NCBI GenBank assembly: GCA_003605175.1
Contig: QWDA01000003.1
Coordinates: forward strand, 1-64,000
From: Paracoccaceae bacterium
Lineage (GTDB): Bacteria; Pseudomonadota; Alphaproteobacteria; Rhodobacterales; Rhodobacteraceae
Reading direction: 5' to 3'
Length of the DNA: 64,000 nt
How positions within the stretch are numbered: the first letter of the stretch is position 1; every line of letters starts with the position of its first letter. Shown one piece after another: positions 54,970-62,638 of the stretch. Under the pieces are notes generated by a model. It was given only the letters and a program-made list of their open reading frames with translations. It searched no databases and was not told the origin of the DNA. The position numbers and the translations under genes were made by a program.

Positions 54970-55149
54970 CGCAGGATGCGCTCCGGTGGAAATCCGCGCA
55001 CCCGGCGCCTTCGGCGCTTGTCTATTGAGTAGGCCGGCTCTGATGCAAGGCCGGAGCCACCGCACGCCATGCCAAGGATGGCGCGCCGGCAGGCAATCAC
55101 CCGGTTCGGACCCAACCACGGCAACTTGACGCGTTCGGGATTTTCGGCG

Positions 55150-55345
55150 AGAACGCCGCCGATGGTGATCGACCGGGTAACAGCGGAAGATCTTAATAGG
55201 GAACACGGTGCGGAACTGCTGCAAGGCGCCAATCCCGTGACTGCCCCCGCAACTGTAAGCGGCGAGTGGGCTGCATGTGCCACTGGATCCGATCCGGGAA
55301 GGCGCAGCACCACACTTGAGCCGCGAGTCAGGAGACCTGCCATCT
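55150..55345 (+). promoter_or_regulatory. Cobalamin (B12) riboswitch
   Basis: The conserved core is plain: TCTTAATAGGGAACACGGTG at 55191-55210, AATCCCGTGACTGCCCCCGC then AACTGTAAGC at 55231-55260, the B12-box parts GCCACTGG and GGGAAGGC at 55279-55303, and AGTCAGGAGACCTGCC at 55326-55341. Only the outer ends are approximate. Adenosylcobalamin binding normally shuts off downstream expression. The first strong ribosome site after it is at about 55396, so control of the whole downstream transport operon is likely. Confidence 0.95.
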
Positions 55346-55408
55346 CGGGCGCAGCCTGCGCCGCAATGCAACTCAACCCGGGCGGGGTGTCCCGGAAGGA
55401 GAACCGAG

Positions 55409-55513
55409 ATGGACCACAGGGCCAGCGCCCGTGACATGACCGGACTTTCCCAGCCCCGCGCATCGCTGCGGAGGGCGGGATGCGGACAACGAGCTATCGA
55501 CCCACACGACTGA
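55409..55513 (+). CDS. Possible 34-residue leader peptide after the riboswitch
   Basis: An ATG at 55409 has an excellent ribosome site (AAGGAGA, five bases before it) and opens a 34-residue frame with a basic, Arg-rich translation (DHRASARDMTGLSQP...). The frame overlaps the start of the next gene by 34 bases. It has no recognisable family. It may be a translated leader that couples to the gene at 55480, or simply the riboswitch's expression platform holding a fortuitous ATG. Confidence 0.35.
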   Translation: MDHRASARDMTGLSQPRASLRRAGCGQRAIDPHD

Positions 55514-55806
55514 TCGAATGCCCGAGAACGGGTGGGGTCTGTCCCCATGCCTTCGAGATCGCGCGGCGCCTGCACGCGGCGCTCGGGGCGGCGGGCGGCA
55601 GCGTCTCCGATGGGTTCGAGATCACCGGCCATGCGGATACCCCGCAATGCGCCCATCCCTGCCGTCTGACCTGGACGGGCACCCGCGCGGCGACCGAGGT
55701 GGTGGGCGTGGCACGGCCCCGGCCCGGCGCGCAGGAGGATGACGCGGGCCCCGGAAGCCGCCTTGCCATCGTCCGGCTGGAACGCGGTGCGTCGGTGCTG
55801 GCATGA
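55480..55806 (+). CDS. Small Cys-rich protein, probable thioredoxin-like 2Fe-2S or DUF1636-type
   Basis: The product is 108 residues. Cys14 and Cys21 (ECPRTGGVCP) and Cys57 and Cys61 (QCAHPC) give a C-x6-C ... C-x3-C pattern, close to thioredoxin-like 2Fe-2S proteins and to DUF1636 metal-binding proteins found in B12 loci. Between them is an amphipathic helix (FEIARRLHAALGAAGG). The ATG at 55480 has GGAGGG four bases upstream. It is the first clear gene under the riboswitch and overlaps the next by 4 bases. Family assignment is tentative. Confidence 0.65.
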   Translation: MRTTSYRPTRLIECPRTGGVCPHAFEIARRLHAALGAAGGSVSDGFEITGHADTPQCAHPCRLTWTGTRAATEVVGVARPRPGAQEDDAGPGSRLAIVRLERGASVLA

Positions 55807-56555
55807 GCTTTGCGGTTCTGTTCGTCGTTTCGGCCCACGCGCTGAGCAAGCGCGCGCTGGACCGGCTGGAAGCGGCCGCGCTGTCGGCCGCGCACTGCCC
55901 CGCCCGCCTGATTCGGCTGGAGGACACCGGGCCGAGCCTGATCGACGCGCTCGACGCGATGCGCGCCGAAGGTTTCGGGCGGATTCGGGTGCAGCCCCTG
56001 GGCGTGCCCTTCCCCGAGGGGTTCTTGGCCTGGCTGCCCGGTGTCCTGGCCGATTGGCGCGCCCGCGGCGGCAATCACGATACGGCGCTGGAACTCGGCC
56101 CCGACCCGGCCCGTGACGCCGACGCGCTGCGCAACCTCGCCGCCGCGGCGCTGCTGCCGGATGCGCAGTCGCTCCAGGGCGTCGCGCCGCGCCTCGGCAA
56201 GCCCGGATGGACCGACCCGCCGGATTTCGAGTTTCACCTCTTGGTCTGCACCGGCCCGCGCTGCGCGATCCACGGCGCGGCCTCCTTCACCCATCTGCTG
56301 AAGGAAGAGCTCGCCGCCGCCGGGATCGCCGAGCGCTGCCTGACCACGCGGACCGGCTGCATCTACCCCTGCAACCGTGGCCCCGTGCTGGCGCTCTATC
56401 CCCACGGCCATTGGTACCGCCTGCCCGACCGGGCGGCGACCCGCCGCTTCGTGCGCGCGGTGCTGGTCGCGGGGGGAACCGCCGACGACCTGAGATTCCA
56501 CACGGCACGGGCCGCCCGTGCCCCTGACCAACACCAACAGGAGACGACCCCATGA
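55803..56555 (+). CDS. CbiX-like domain fused to a 2Fe-2S ferredoxin domain
   Basis: This 250-residue protein has two parts. Residues 1-95 look like a sirohydrochlorin-chelatase (CbiX) half: strand FAVLFVVSAHA with the first catalytic His, and RIRVQPLGVPFPEGFLAWLP, where the second metal-binding His of the family (G-x-H) is absent. Residues 144-205 are a thioredoxin-like ferredoxin with Cys149, Cys154, Cys186 and Cys190 (VCTGPRC; TGCIYPC). CbiX and small ferredoxins occur together in anaerobic-type B12 synthesis. The missing His argues against ordinary cobalt chelation. The riboswitch and coupling to transporter genes suggest cobalt handling. Confidence 0.78.
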   Translation: MSFAVLFVVSAHALSKRALDRLEAAALSAAHCPARLIRLEDTGPSLIDALDAMRAEGFGRIRVQPLGVPFPEGFLAWLPGVLADWRARGGNHDTALELGPDPARDADALRNLAAAALLPDAQSLQGVAPRLGKPGWTDPPDFEFHLLVCTGPRCAIHGAASFTHLLKEELAAAGIAERCLTTRTGCIYPCNRGPVLALYPHGHWYRLPDRAATRRFVRAVLVAGGTADDLRFHTARAARAPDQHQQETTP

Positions 56556-58072
56556 ACCTGAAATCACTGCTGCTCGGCGGTGCCGTCGCCCTCGGCGCGC
56601 TGCCGGCCGCGGCGGACGACATCATCCGCATGGCGACAAGTTTCCAGATCCGCTCGATGGACCCGGTCAAACAGGGCTTCTGGATGCAGGAATTCGGCCA
56701 GGGCGAATTGCTGATGCAGTTCCAGCCCGACGGTTCCATCACCCCCTGGCTGGCCGAAAGCCTGGAACGGGTGGACGACACCACCTGGATCATCACCATC
56801 CGCGACGGCGTGACCTTCCAGAACGGGAAACCGATGGATGTTCCCGCCGTGCTGGCGGCCATCGCCTATCACCGCGAACGCAACAGCGGCACCCAGGCGG
56901 TGCTGCCGGCCGAGGCAACCTTCACCCGGACGGGCGCGCGGGAGATCACCGTGGATACCGGCAAGCCGCTGCCGGAGTTGCCGAACATCCTGGCCCATGA
57001 AAGCCGCCTGATGATCATCGATGTCGCGCCGGTTCTGGCCGCGGGCGAGGATTTCGAGGCGCTGGACGGCGCGGGCATCCATACCGGGCCCTACCGGCTC
57101 GTCAGCCTCGACGACCAGCGCATGGTGGCCGAGCGTTACGAGGGGTACTGGCGCGGCATGCCGGCGATGGAGGGTGTGGAACTGCGCTTTGTCTCCGACG
57201 CCAACGCCCGCATCCTCGCGGTGCAGAACGGCGAGGTCGACATCGCGCTCTACCCGCCGATCGCCGCCGCGCCGGTCTTCGCCGCGACGCCGAACCTGAA
57301 CCTCGCGCTCGGGCCGCTGTCGACCGGCGGCTTTGCCGGCTTCATGGACGTGGCCAACGGCGCCTTCGAGGAGGTCGCGGTACGCCGCGCCGTCATGCTG
57401 GCGATGGATTACCAGGAGATCGCGAACGCCGTCTTCCATGGCGCCAAGGCACCCGCGACGGGGCTGTACAACCCCAACTTCCCCTGGGCGGTGGAAAACT
57501 ACCGGCATGACGTGGAGGAGGCCAACGCGATCCTCGATGCCGCCGGCTGGGAACGCCAGGGCGATACCCGCTCGCGCGATGGCGAAACCCTCTCGATCAC
57601 CATCATGATCTATCCGCAGCAGCCCGACCTGGTGCCGCTGTCGAACGCCATGCAATCCTACCTGAGCGAGATCGGCGTCGCCTCCGAGATCGTGTCGGTG
57701 GACAGCGTGACCGAGGCGGCGATGAACGACCTGGTGGACTGGGATCTGGCGCTGTCGGCGACGGGCACGGCGACGGTGGGCTCGGTCAGCGGCTTCCTGA
57801 ACCAGTATGTCGCCTGCGGCGCCGAGCGCAATTACGGCGACTATTGCAACGAGAGCCTGCAGGAGCTGATCGGAGCGCTCGACGTGACCATGGAGACGGA
57901 CCGCCGCAACGAGATGCTGCGCGAAATCCAGCGGATCCTGGTGGAGGACGATCCCTATGTCTTCAACCTCACGATCCTGATCGAGCGGGCGCTGGTCAGC
58001 GATGCCTGGTCGGATTATGAGCCGGCGGTCGCCTGGAACCACATCAAGTGGGATACGGCGCCGAACCCATGA
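56552..58072 (+). CDS. Periplasmic binding protein of a Dpp/Nik-type ABC importer
   Basis: This 506-residue SBP_bac_5 family protein has a signal peptide (SLLLGGAVALGALPAAADD), then IIRMATSFQIRSMDPVKQGF, WLAESLERVDDTTWIITIRDGVTF and YHRERNSGTQAV. The family binds peptides, nickel chelates or other small ligands. Here the B12 riboswitch and the CbiX-like protein point to cobalt or a cobalt chelate; this is inference. The ATG overlaps the previous gene by 4 bases and the next by 4. Confidence 0.9.
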   Translation: MNLKSLLLGGAVALGALPAAADDIIRMATSFQIRSMDPVKQGFWMQEFGQGELLMQFQPDGSITPWLAESLERVDDTTWIITIRDGVTFQNGKPMDVPAVLAAIAYHRERNSGTQAVLPAEATFTRTGAREITVDTGKPLPELPNILAHESRLMIIDVAPVLAAGEDFEALDGAGIHTGPYRLVSLDDQRMVAERYEGYWRGMPAMEGVELRFVSDANARILAVQNGEVDIALYPPIAAAPVFAATPNLNLALGPLSTGGFAGFMDVANGAFEEVAVRRAVMLAMDYQEIANAVFHGAKAPATGLYNPNFPWAVENYRHDVEEANAILDAAGWERQGDTRSRDGETLSITIMIYPQQPDLVPLSNAMQSYLSEIGVASEIVSVDSVTEAAMNDLVDWDLALSATGTATVGSVSGFLNQYVACGAERNYGDYCNESLQELIGALDVTMETDRRNEMLREIQRILVEDDPYVFNLTILIERALVSDAWSDYEPAVAWNHIKWDTAPNP

Positions 58073-59043
58073 TCGGTACGATCCGGACATCCGGTCGCGG
58101 CGGCATGGTCGCCGCCGCGCTGGCCCGGACCGCCCAGGCGGTGCTGACGGCGCTGGCCGCCAGTGTCATCGTCTGGGCGCTCCTGCCGCTCGCCCCGGGC
58201 GACGTGGCCACGCGGGTGCTCCTGGCGCGGGGAGTGCAGGAAATCTCCGCGGCCGAGCTGGACGCCACGCGGGCCGAGCTCGGGCTGAACGATCCGCTGC
58301 CGGTTCAGTTCCTGCATTGGATCGGCCGCGTTGTGCAGGGCGACCTTGGCCAGAGCTTCACCAGCCAGGCGCCGGTGACGCAGGAGATACTCGAACGCCT
58401 GCCGGCGACGCTGATCCTGCTGGGGCTGGCGCTGGCCCTCTCGATCCTCCTGTCGCTTCTCCTTGCGCTGATCGCCGTCGGGTACCGCGATGGCTGGCCC
58501 GACCGGGCGATCCGGCTCTACACCCAGATCGGCGCGGCGCTGCCGACCTTCGTGTTCGCGCTCCTGGCGCTGACCTTCATCGTGGTCGGGCTGCAGATGG
58601 GGCGGGTCCTGTCCGATGCCTCCTGGCGCGCGGCCCTGGTCCCGGCCTTCATCATCGGGCTCGACCGCGCGGCGGGCTGGACCCAGCTCCTGCGCGCCGG
58701 CCTGCTGGAGGCGATGTCGAGCGGCTATGCCGAGGTCGCCCGCGCGCGCGGCGCGTCCCGACGGCGGATCCTGTTGCGCCATACCCTGCCCAACACGGCC
58801 CTGCCGTTCCTGACCGCCATCGGTGTCAGCATCGGCGCCCTGATCGGCGGCGCGCCCCTGATCGAGGCGATCTTCACCTGGCCGGGCCTGGGCGCCTATC
58901 TCCTGGAGGCCCTGTCGGCGCGGAACTATCCGGTGATCCAGGCCTATGTGCTGATCGCGGCGCTGTCCTACGTCACCGCGGCCCTGCTGGTGGATCTGAT
59001 CGCCCTGGCCCTCGACCCGCGGCTGAGGGAGCCGCGGTCATGA
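58069..59043 (+). CDS. ABC importer permease 1 (DppB/NikB type)
   Basis: This 324-residue permease has the family's N-terminal helix, the TXDXGXS-like RVVQGDLGQSFTSQAPV, and six helices in all, for example LILLGLALALSILLSLLLALIAVGY. The ATPase-contact EAA loop is VARARGASRRRILLRHTLPNTALPF. RAELGLNDPLPVQFLHWIG is typical of DppB/NikB. The ATG overlaps both neighbours by 4 bases. Confidence 0.93.
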   Translation: MIGTIRTSGRGGMVAAALARTAQAVLTALAASVIVWALLPLAPGDVATRVLLARGVQEISAAELDATRAELGLNDPLPVQFLHWIGRVVQGDLGQSFTSQAPVTQEILERLPATLILLGLALALSILLSLLLALIAVGYRDGWPDRAIRLYTQIGAALPTFVFALLALTFIVVGLQMGRVLSDASWRAALVPAFIIGLDRAAGWTQLLRAGLLEAMSSGYAEVARARGASRRRILLRHTLPNTALPFLTAIGVSIGALIGGAPLIEAIFTWPGLGAYLLEALSARNYPVIQAYVLIAALSYVTAALLVDLIALALDPRLREPRS

Positions 59044-59915
59044 GCCTGTTCGACCTCACCCGGCCGGAAGCGCCGCCGCTGGCCGGCGATCGCCATGTCC
59101 TGTCGCGGCTCTGGCGGCACCCGTCGGGGCGGGCGGGCCTGCTCGCGGGGCTGGCACTCATGCTCTTCGCCCTCGTCGGAGCGGTCTGGACGCCGCACCC
59201 GCCCGACAGGCCCGACTATGCCCGGGCCCTGCACGCCCCGAGCCTGTCGCACCCGTTCGGCACCGACGCCACCGGGCGCGATCTGTTGAGCCGCGCCATG
59301 GACGGCGCGCACCGATCCATCGGATCGGCGCTTGTGGTGCTGGGGGCGGTGTTCCTGATCGGCCTGCTTGTCGGCACCACGGCCGGGCTGGCGGGCGGGC
59401 CGACCGACATGGCGCTGATGCGGCTGACCGATATCGCCATGACCCTGCCGGGCCTGGTGCTGGCCTTCGCCGTTTTGGGCCTGCTCGGCCCCGGCTTCGT
59501 CAACCTTCTGATCGCGCTGATCATCGCCGACTGGGCCTGGTATGCGCGGCTGGCCCGGTCGCTCTCGCTCGATGCGCGGCAGCGGCCGCATGTGATCGCC
59601 GCGCGGATGGCCGGCATCCCGCCCTGGCGGATCGTCTGGGGCCATATCCTGCCCGGCGTCGCCCTGCGGCTCGGGATCGTGGCCAGCCTGGCCCTCGGCG
59701 GGATGATCGGGGCGATTTCCGGTTTCTCCTTCCTCGGTCTCGGGGTCCAGCCGCCGCGCGCCGAATGGGGCGCGCTGCTGGCCGAGTCGCGGCTCTATTT
59801 CTCGCTCGCGCCCTGGCTTTTGGTCGCACCGGCAGGGCTGATCTTCCTGTCCGTGCTCTCGGCCAACCTGATCGGCAACGCGCTGCGCGACCTGGCCAGC
59901 CCGAAGGAGGCGTGA
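59040..59915 (+). CDS. ABC importer permease 2 (DppC/NikC type)
   Basis: This 291-residue permease has the DppC signature HPFGTDATGRDLLSRAMDGAHRSI and the EAA loop AARMAGIPPWRIVWGHILPG. The C-terminal GFSFLGLGVQPPRAEWGALLAES is found in nearly all members. It forms the channel heterodimer with the upstream permease. It overlaps permease 1 by 4 bases and abuts the ATPase gene. Confidence 0.94.
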   Translation: MSLFDLTRPEAPPLAGDRHVLSRLWRHPSGRAGLLAGLALMLFALVGAVWTPHPPDRPDYARALHAPSLSHPFGTDATGRDLLSRAMDGAHRSIGSALVVLGAVFLIGLLVGTTAGLAGGPTDMALMRLTDIAMTLPGLVLAFAVLGLLGPGFVNLLIALIIADWAWYARLARSLSLDARQRPHVIAARMAGIPPWRIVWGHILPGVALRLGIVASLALGGMIGAISGFSFLGLGVQPPRAEWGALLAESRLYFSLAPWLLVAPAGLIFLSVLSANLIGNALRDLASPKEA

Positions 59916-61406
59916 ATGCAGCCCGTTCTGACATGCAAGGGCCTCTCGGTCGCCTATGCCACCGGCGCGCGGCCGGTGCGCGACATCTCGTTCTCCGTGG
60001 CGCCGGGCGAATGTTTCGCGCTGGTCGGCGGCTCCGGCGCGGGCAAGTCCACCATCGCCCGGGCGCTGATCGGGCTGCACGGGCGCGGCACCCGGATCGG
60101 CGGCGAGCTGTGGCTGGGAGGACGGGACATGGCCGGCGCGGGCCCCGAGGCCTGGCGCGGCGTGCGGGGGCGGCAGATCGGATTCATCGCCCAGAACCCC
60201 TGGTCCGGCTGCGATCCGCTGCGCCCGGTGCGCGACCACGTGGCCGAGGCCTGGCGCTGCCACGCCCTGCCCGCGTCATGGACAGAGATCGCCGCGCGGC
60301 TCGACCGGCTGGGCGTCGCCGGGGCCGCGACACGCATGGCGCAGGCGCCCCATACCTGGAGCGGCGGCATGCTGCAGCGCGCCTCGATCGCCGCCGCCGG
60401 GGCGCTGGCGCCGCCGCTGGTGATCGCCGATGAGCCGAGCAGCGCGCTCGATGCCGACCGGGCGCAATCGGTGCTCGACGTCTTGCGCGCCCTTGGCAGC
60501 GCGGTCCTGCTGATCAGCCACGATATCGGGCTGGTGCTGCGCAATGCCGACCGCATCGGCATCCTGCATGACGGCAGGCTGATCGAACAGGGCACGCCGG
60601 ATACCCTGCGGCGGAACCCGCAACATGCCCAGACGCGGCGGCTCCTGGCCGCGCTGGATCCGATGCCGCCGCGCCGCACCGCCCCGTTGCCGACGCCGCT
60701 GCTCCGGCTCGACGGCATCTCGGCCAGCTATGATCGCGGCCGGGTTAGGGCACTGGAGGCGACGCATCTGGGCATCGCCGCCGGCGAGATCGTCGGTCTG
60801 CAGGGGCCGTCGGGCTGCGGCAAGTCCACGCTGCTGCGGATCGCAATGGGGGTCGAGCGCCCCGCCGGCGGCCGGATCTGGCGCGCCGCCGCTCTGGACC
60901 GGCCCGCGGCCGTTCTGCCGGTGTTCCAGGATCCGGTGGCGAGCCTCGTCCCGCATTGGCCGATCTGGCGCTCGGTGGCCGAGCCGCTGTCCGCGCCGCA
61001 CCTGCCGCGCCTGTCGCGGGGCGCGCGCCGCGAAAGGGCGCTGTCGGCACTGGCGACGGTGGGATTGCACGGCATCGACCCCGAAGCCCGCCCGGCGGAG
61101 CTGTCGGTCGGCCAATGCCAGCGCGCCGCCATCGCCCGGGCCACGCTCGCCCGCCCGGCGCTGATCGTGGCCGACGAACCCACCAGCGCGCTCGACGGCC
61201 CGTCGAGCTGGCAGGTCGGCCGCCTGCTGCGCGAGGCCGCCGATGCCGGAACCGCGGTTCTGGTGGTGAGCCATGACACCGCCTTCCTGACCCGACTGGC
61301 CGACCGGGTCATCGCGATGGCGCCCGGGCGGACACTGACCCCGGGCAAGGGCGCGCGCCCGCACCGTGCGGGAGAACCCGCCGGCGGGATCGCCGTTGGA
61401 GCGTAG
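59916..61406 (+). CDS. Fused double ATPase of the ABC importer (DppD-DppF type)
   Basis: This 496-residue protein holds two ABC domains in tandem, usually separate proteins in Dpp/Nik systems. Domain 1 (1-250) has Walker A GGSGAGKST, signature WSGGMLQ and Walker B LVIADEPSSALD. Domain 2 (about 265-480) has GPSGCGKST, the altered signature LSVGQCQ and LIVADEPTSALD. Both His loops (LLISHDIGL, VVSHDTAF) are present. With the two permeases and binding protein it completes a four-gene importer. It starts one base after the previous stop and ends before a hairpin. Confidence 0.94.
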   Translation: MQPVLTCKGLSVAYATGARPVRDISFSVAPGECFALVGGSGAGKSTIARALIGLHGRGTRIGGELWLGGRDMAGAGPEAWRGVRGRQIGFIAQNPWSGCDPLRPVRDHVAEAWRCHALPASWTEIAARLDRLGVAGAATRMAQAPHTWSGGMLQRASIAAAGALAPPLVIADEPSSALDADRAQSVLDVLRALGSAVLLISHDIGLVLRNADRIGILHDGRLIEQGTPDTLRRNPQHAQTRRLLAALDPMPPRRTAPLPTPLLRLDGISASYDRGRVRALEATHLGIAAGEIVGLQGPSGCGKSTLLRIAMGVERPAGGRIWRAAALDRPAAVLPVFQDPVASLVPHWPIWRSVAEPLSAPHLPRLSRGARRERALSALATVGLHGIDPEARPAELSVGQCQRAAIARATLARPALIVADEPTSALDGPSSWQVGRLLREAADAGTAVLVVSHDTAFLTRLADRVIAMAPGRTLTPGKGARPHRAGEPAGGIAVGA

Positions 61407-61449
61407 CGGCCGCGGGCGGGGACATCCGCCGATTGGCGTGAACCCGGAT

Positions 61450-61477
61450 GCGGCGGGCGAAGTGACCCGCCCGCCGC
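61450..61477. terminator. Hairpin between the ABC operon and the barrel protein
   Basis: GCGGCGGGCG (61450-61459) pairs perfectly with CGCCCGCCGC (61468-61477) across an 8-base loop. It lies in the 83-base convergent gap and could end both transcripts. There is no T-run. Confidence 0.5.
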
Positions 61478-61489
61478 GCTCGTTGCGGA

Positions 61490-62545
61490 TCAGAAGTTGA
61501 CGCTCATCGCGGCCAGGAGCGTCTGGCTCCAGCGATTGCCGTTCAGCCCCTGGTGCCGGGTGTAGCCTAGCGTGATCCGGTTGCCGGAGGGGAGCTGCAA
61601 TGCGGCCCCCACCGAAGCGGCCGCGTAGGTCGGCTCGTCCACATAGGTGTCCAGATCGTTGACATATTCGTGCTCGAGCCCGAGCGAGGCATTGAACCCC
61701 CAGGTTCCGGGCGGCACCTGCTGTTCGATGCCCAGGCCGGCCCAGACCATGCCGTAATCCTCCTCGGTCGCGCCCGACGGGCCGGAGATCTCCCAGAAAT
61801 TCCGCTGGAAGTTGGCGCCGACGACCGGGCGAAGCACCCAGCCCTCCGGTGCCGCACCGGGCAAGGTCCCGATCAGCTCGGCCTGGGCATAGAACCTGTC
61901 GTCGCCCTGGGTCTGCTCAAGAGGGATGGCCGGAATGTTGAGCTCCGTTTCGCCCCAGGAGTATTCGGCGCGCGCGGCTAGGCCCCAGCTGTCGCTGAGC
62001 TTGCGCAACAGGTCCGCACGCAGCCCGTAGCCGTCGCGAACCACGGTACTGGGCAGCACGCCGCTTTCCTCGACATCGAAGCGCTCGGCGAAGGCGCCGA
62101 AGGCCAGCATCGTGTCGGGATTGGGGAAGGTCATGTACTGGACGATCACGCTCGGATTGGTGGCGTCCTGCTCGACCTGGTTCTCCGCGCCGTCGGGCAT
62201 GGCGAGCGTGGCGCCGAAGCGCAGGTAGGATTTCCCGTCCGGCAAGGCCCGCAGCCCGTTGAACGACAGGACCGCATCGGTGCTGGCGTCCTCGTACCCG
62301 GTGACCGGGCCGCCGCCGCCGGCGATGCCGACGGTCGAGCGCGACAGGCCGACCCGGCCCTGGGTGGTGCCCCATTGCTCGTTCGAGTAATAGGCGCCCA
62401 GGAGCCCCGCCTGGCCGAGATTGATCTGCGCCATGACCCCGGGCGGAAGCGCCCCCGGCGGTGGTGGTCCCTCCTGCGCACCGGCGCCTGCCGCGCCGAA
62501 GCCCATGGCGAGCGCGGCCATCGCCGCTATCGTCTTGATCGTCAT
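61490..62545 (-). CDS. Outer-membrane beta-barrel protein
   Basis: The product is 351 residues. A signal peptide (TIAAMAALAMGFGAAGAGAQ) is followed by a Pro/Gly-rich turn and about 300 residues of alternating amphipathic strands (YLRFGATLAMP, DTMLAFGAFAERF, GLAARAEYSWGETEL, WGFNASLGLEHEYV, ITLGYTRHQG). The chain ends in ...AAMSVNF, a terminal Phe as expected for BAM-inserted barrels. I do not recognise a specific porin or transporter family. The ATG at 62545 has AGGAGGAGGGA upstream. Its place next to the importer operon could be coincidental. Confidence 0.8.
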   Translation of the reverse strand: MTIKTIAAMAALAMGFGAAGAGAQEGPPPPGALPPGVMAQINLGQAGLLGAYYSNEQWGTTQGRVGLSRSTVGIAGGGGPVTGYEDASTDAVLSFNGLRALPDGKSYLRFGATLAMPDGAENQVEQDATNPSVIVQYMTFPNPDTMLAFGAFAERFDVEESGVLPSTVVRDGYGLRADLLRKLSDSWGLAARAEYSWGETELNIPAIPLEQTQGDDRFYAQAELIGTLPGAAPEGWVLRPVVGANFQRNFWEISGPSGATEEDYGMVWAGLGIEQQVPPGTWGFNASLGLEHEYVNDLDTYVDEPTYAAASVGAALQLPSGNRITLGYTRHQGLNGNRWSQTLLAAMSVNF

Positions 62546-62638
62546 CTGTCCCTCCTCCTCTGTTGGATTCGTCCTGGCGGCATTGCGCCGCCGCGCCGCC
62601 CCGTTTCCCGGGGGGGTCGCATCCGGTTGTTTCGTCGA

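Noticed and set aside
55277-55513. A 78-codon frame starting inside the riboswitch
   Set aside because: Its first half is the structured B12-box RNA; only the part from 55409 has a ribosome site, and it is listed separately with low confidence.
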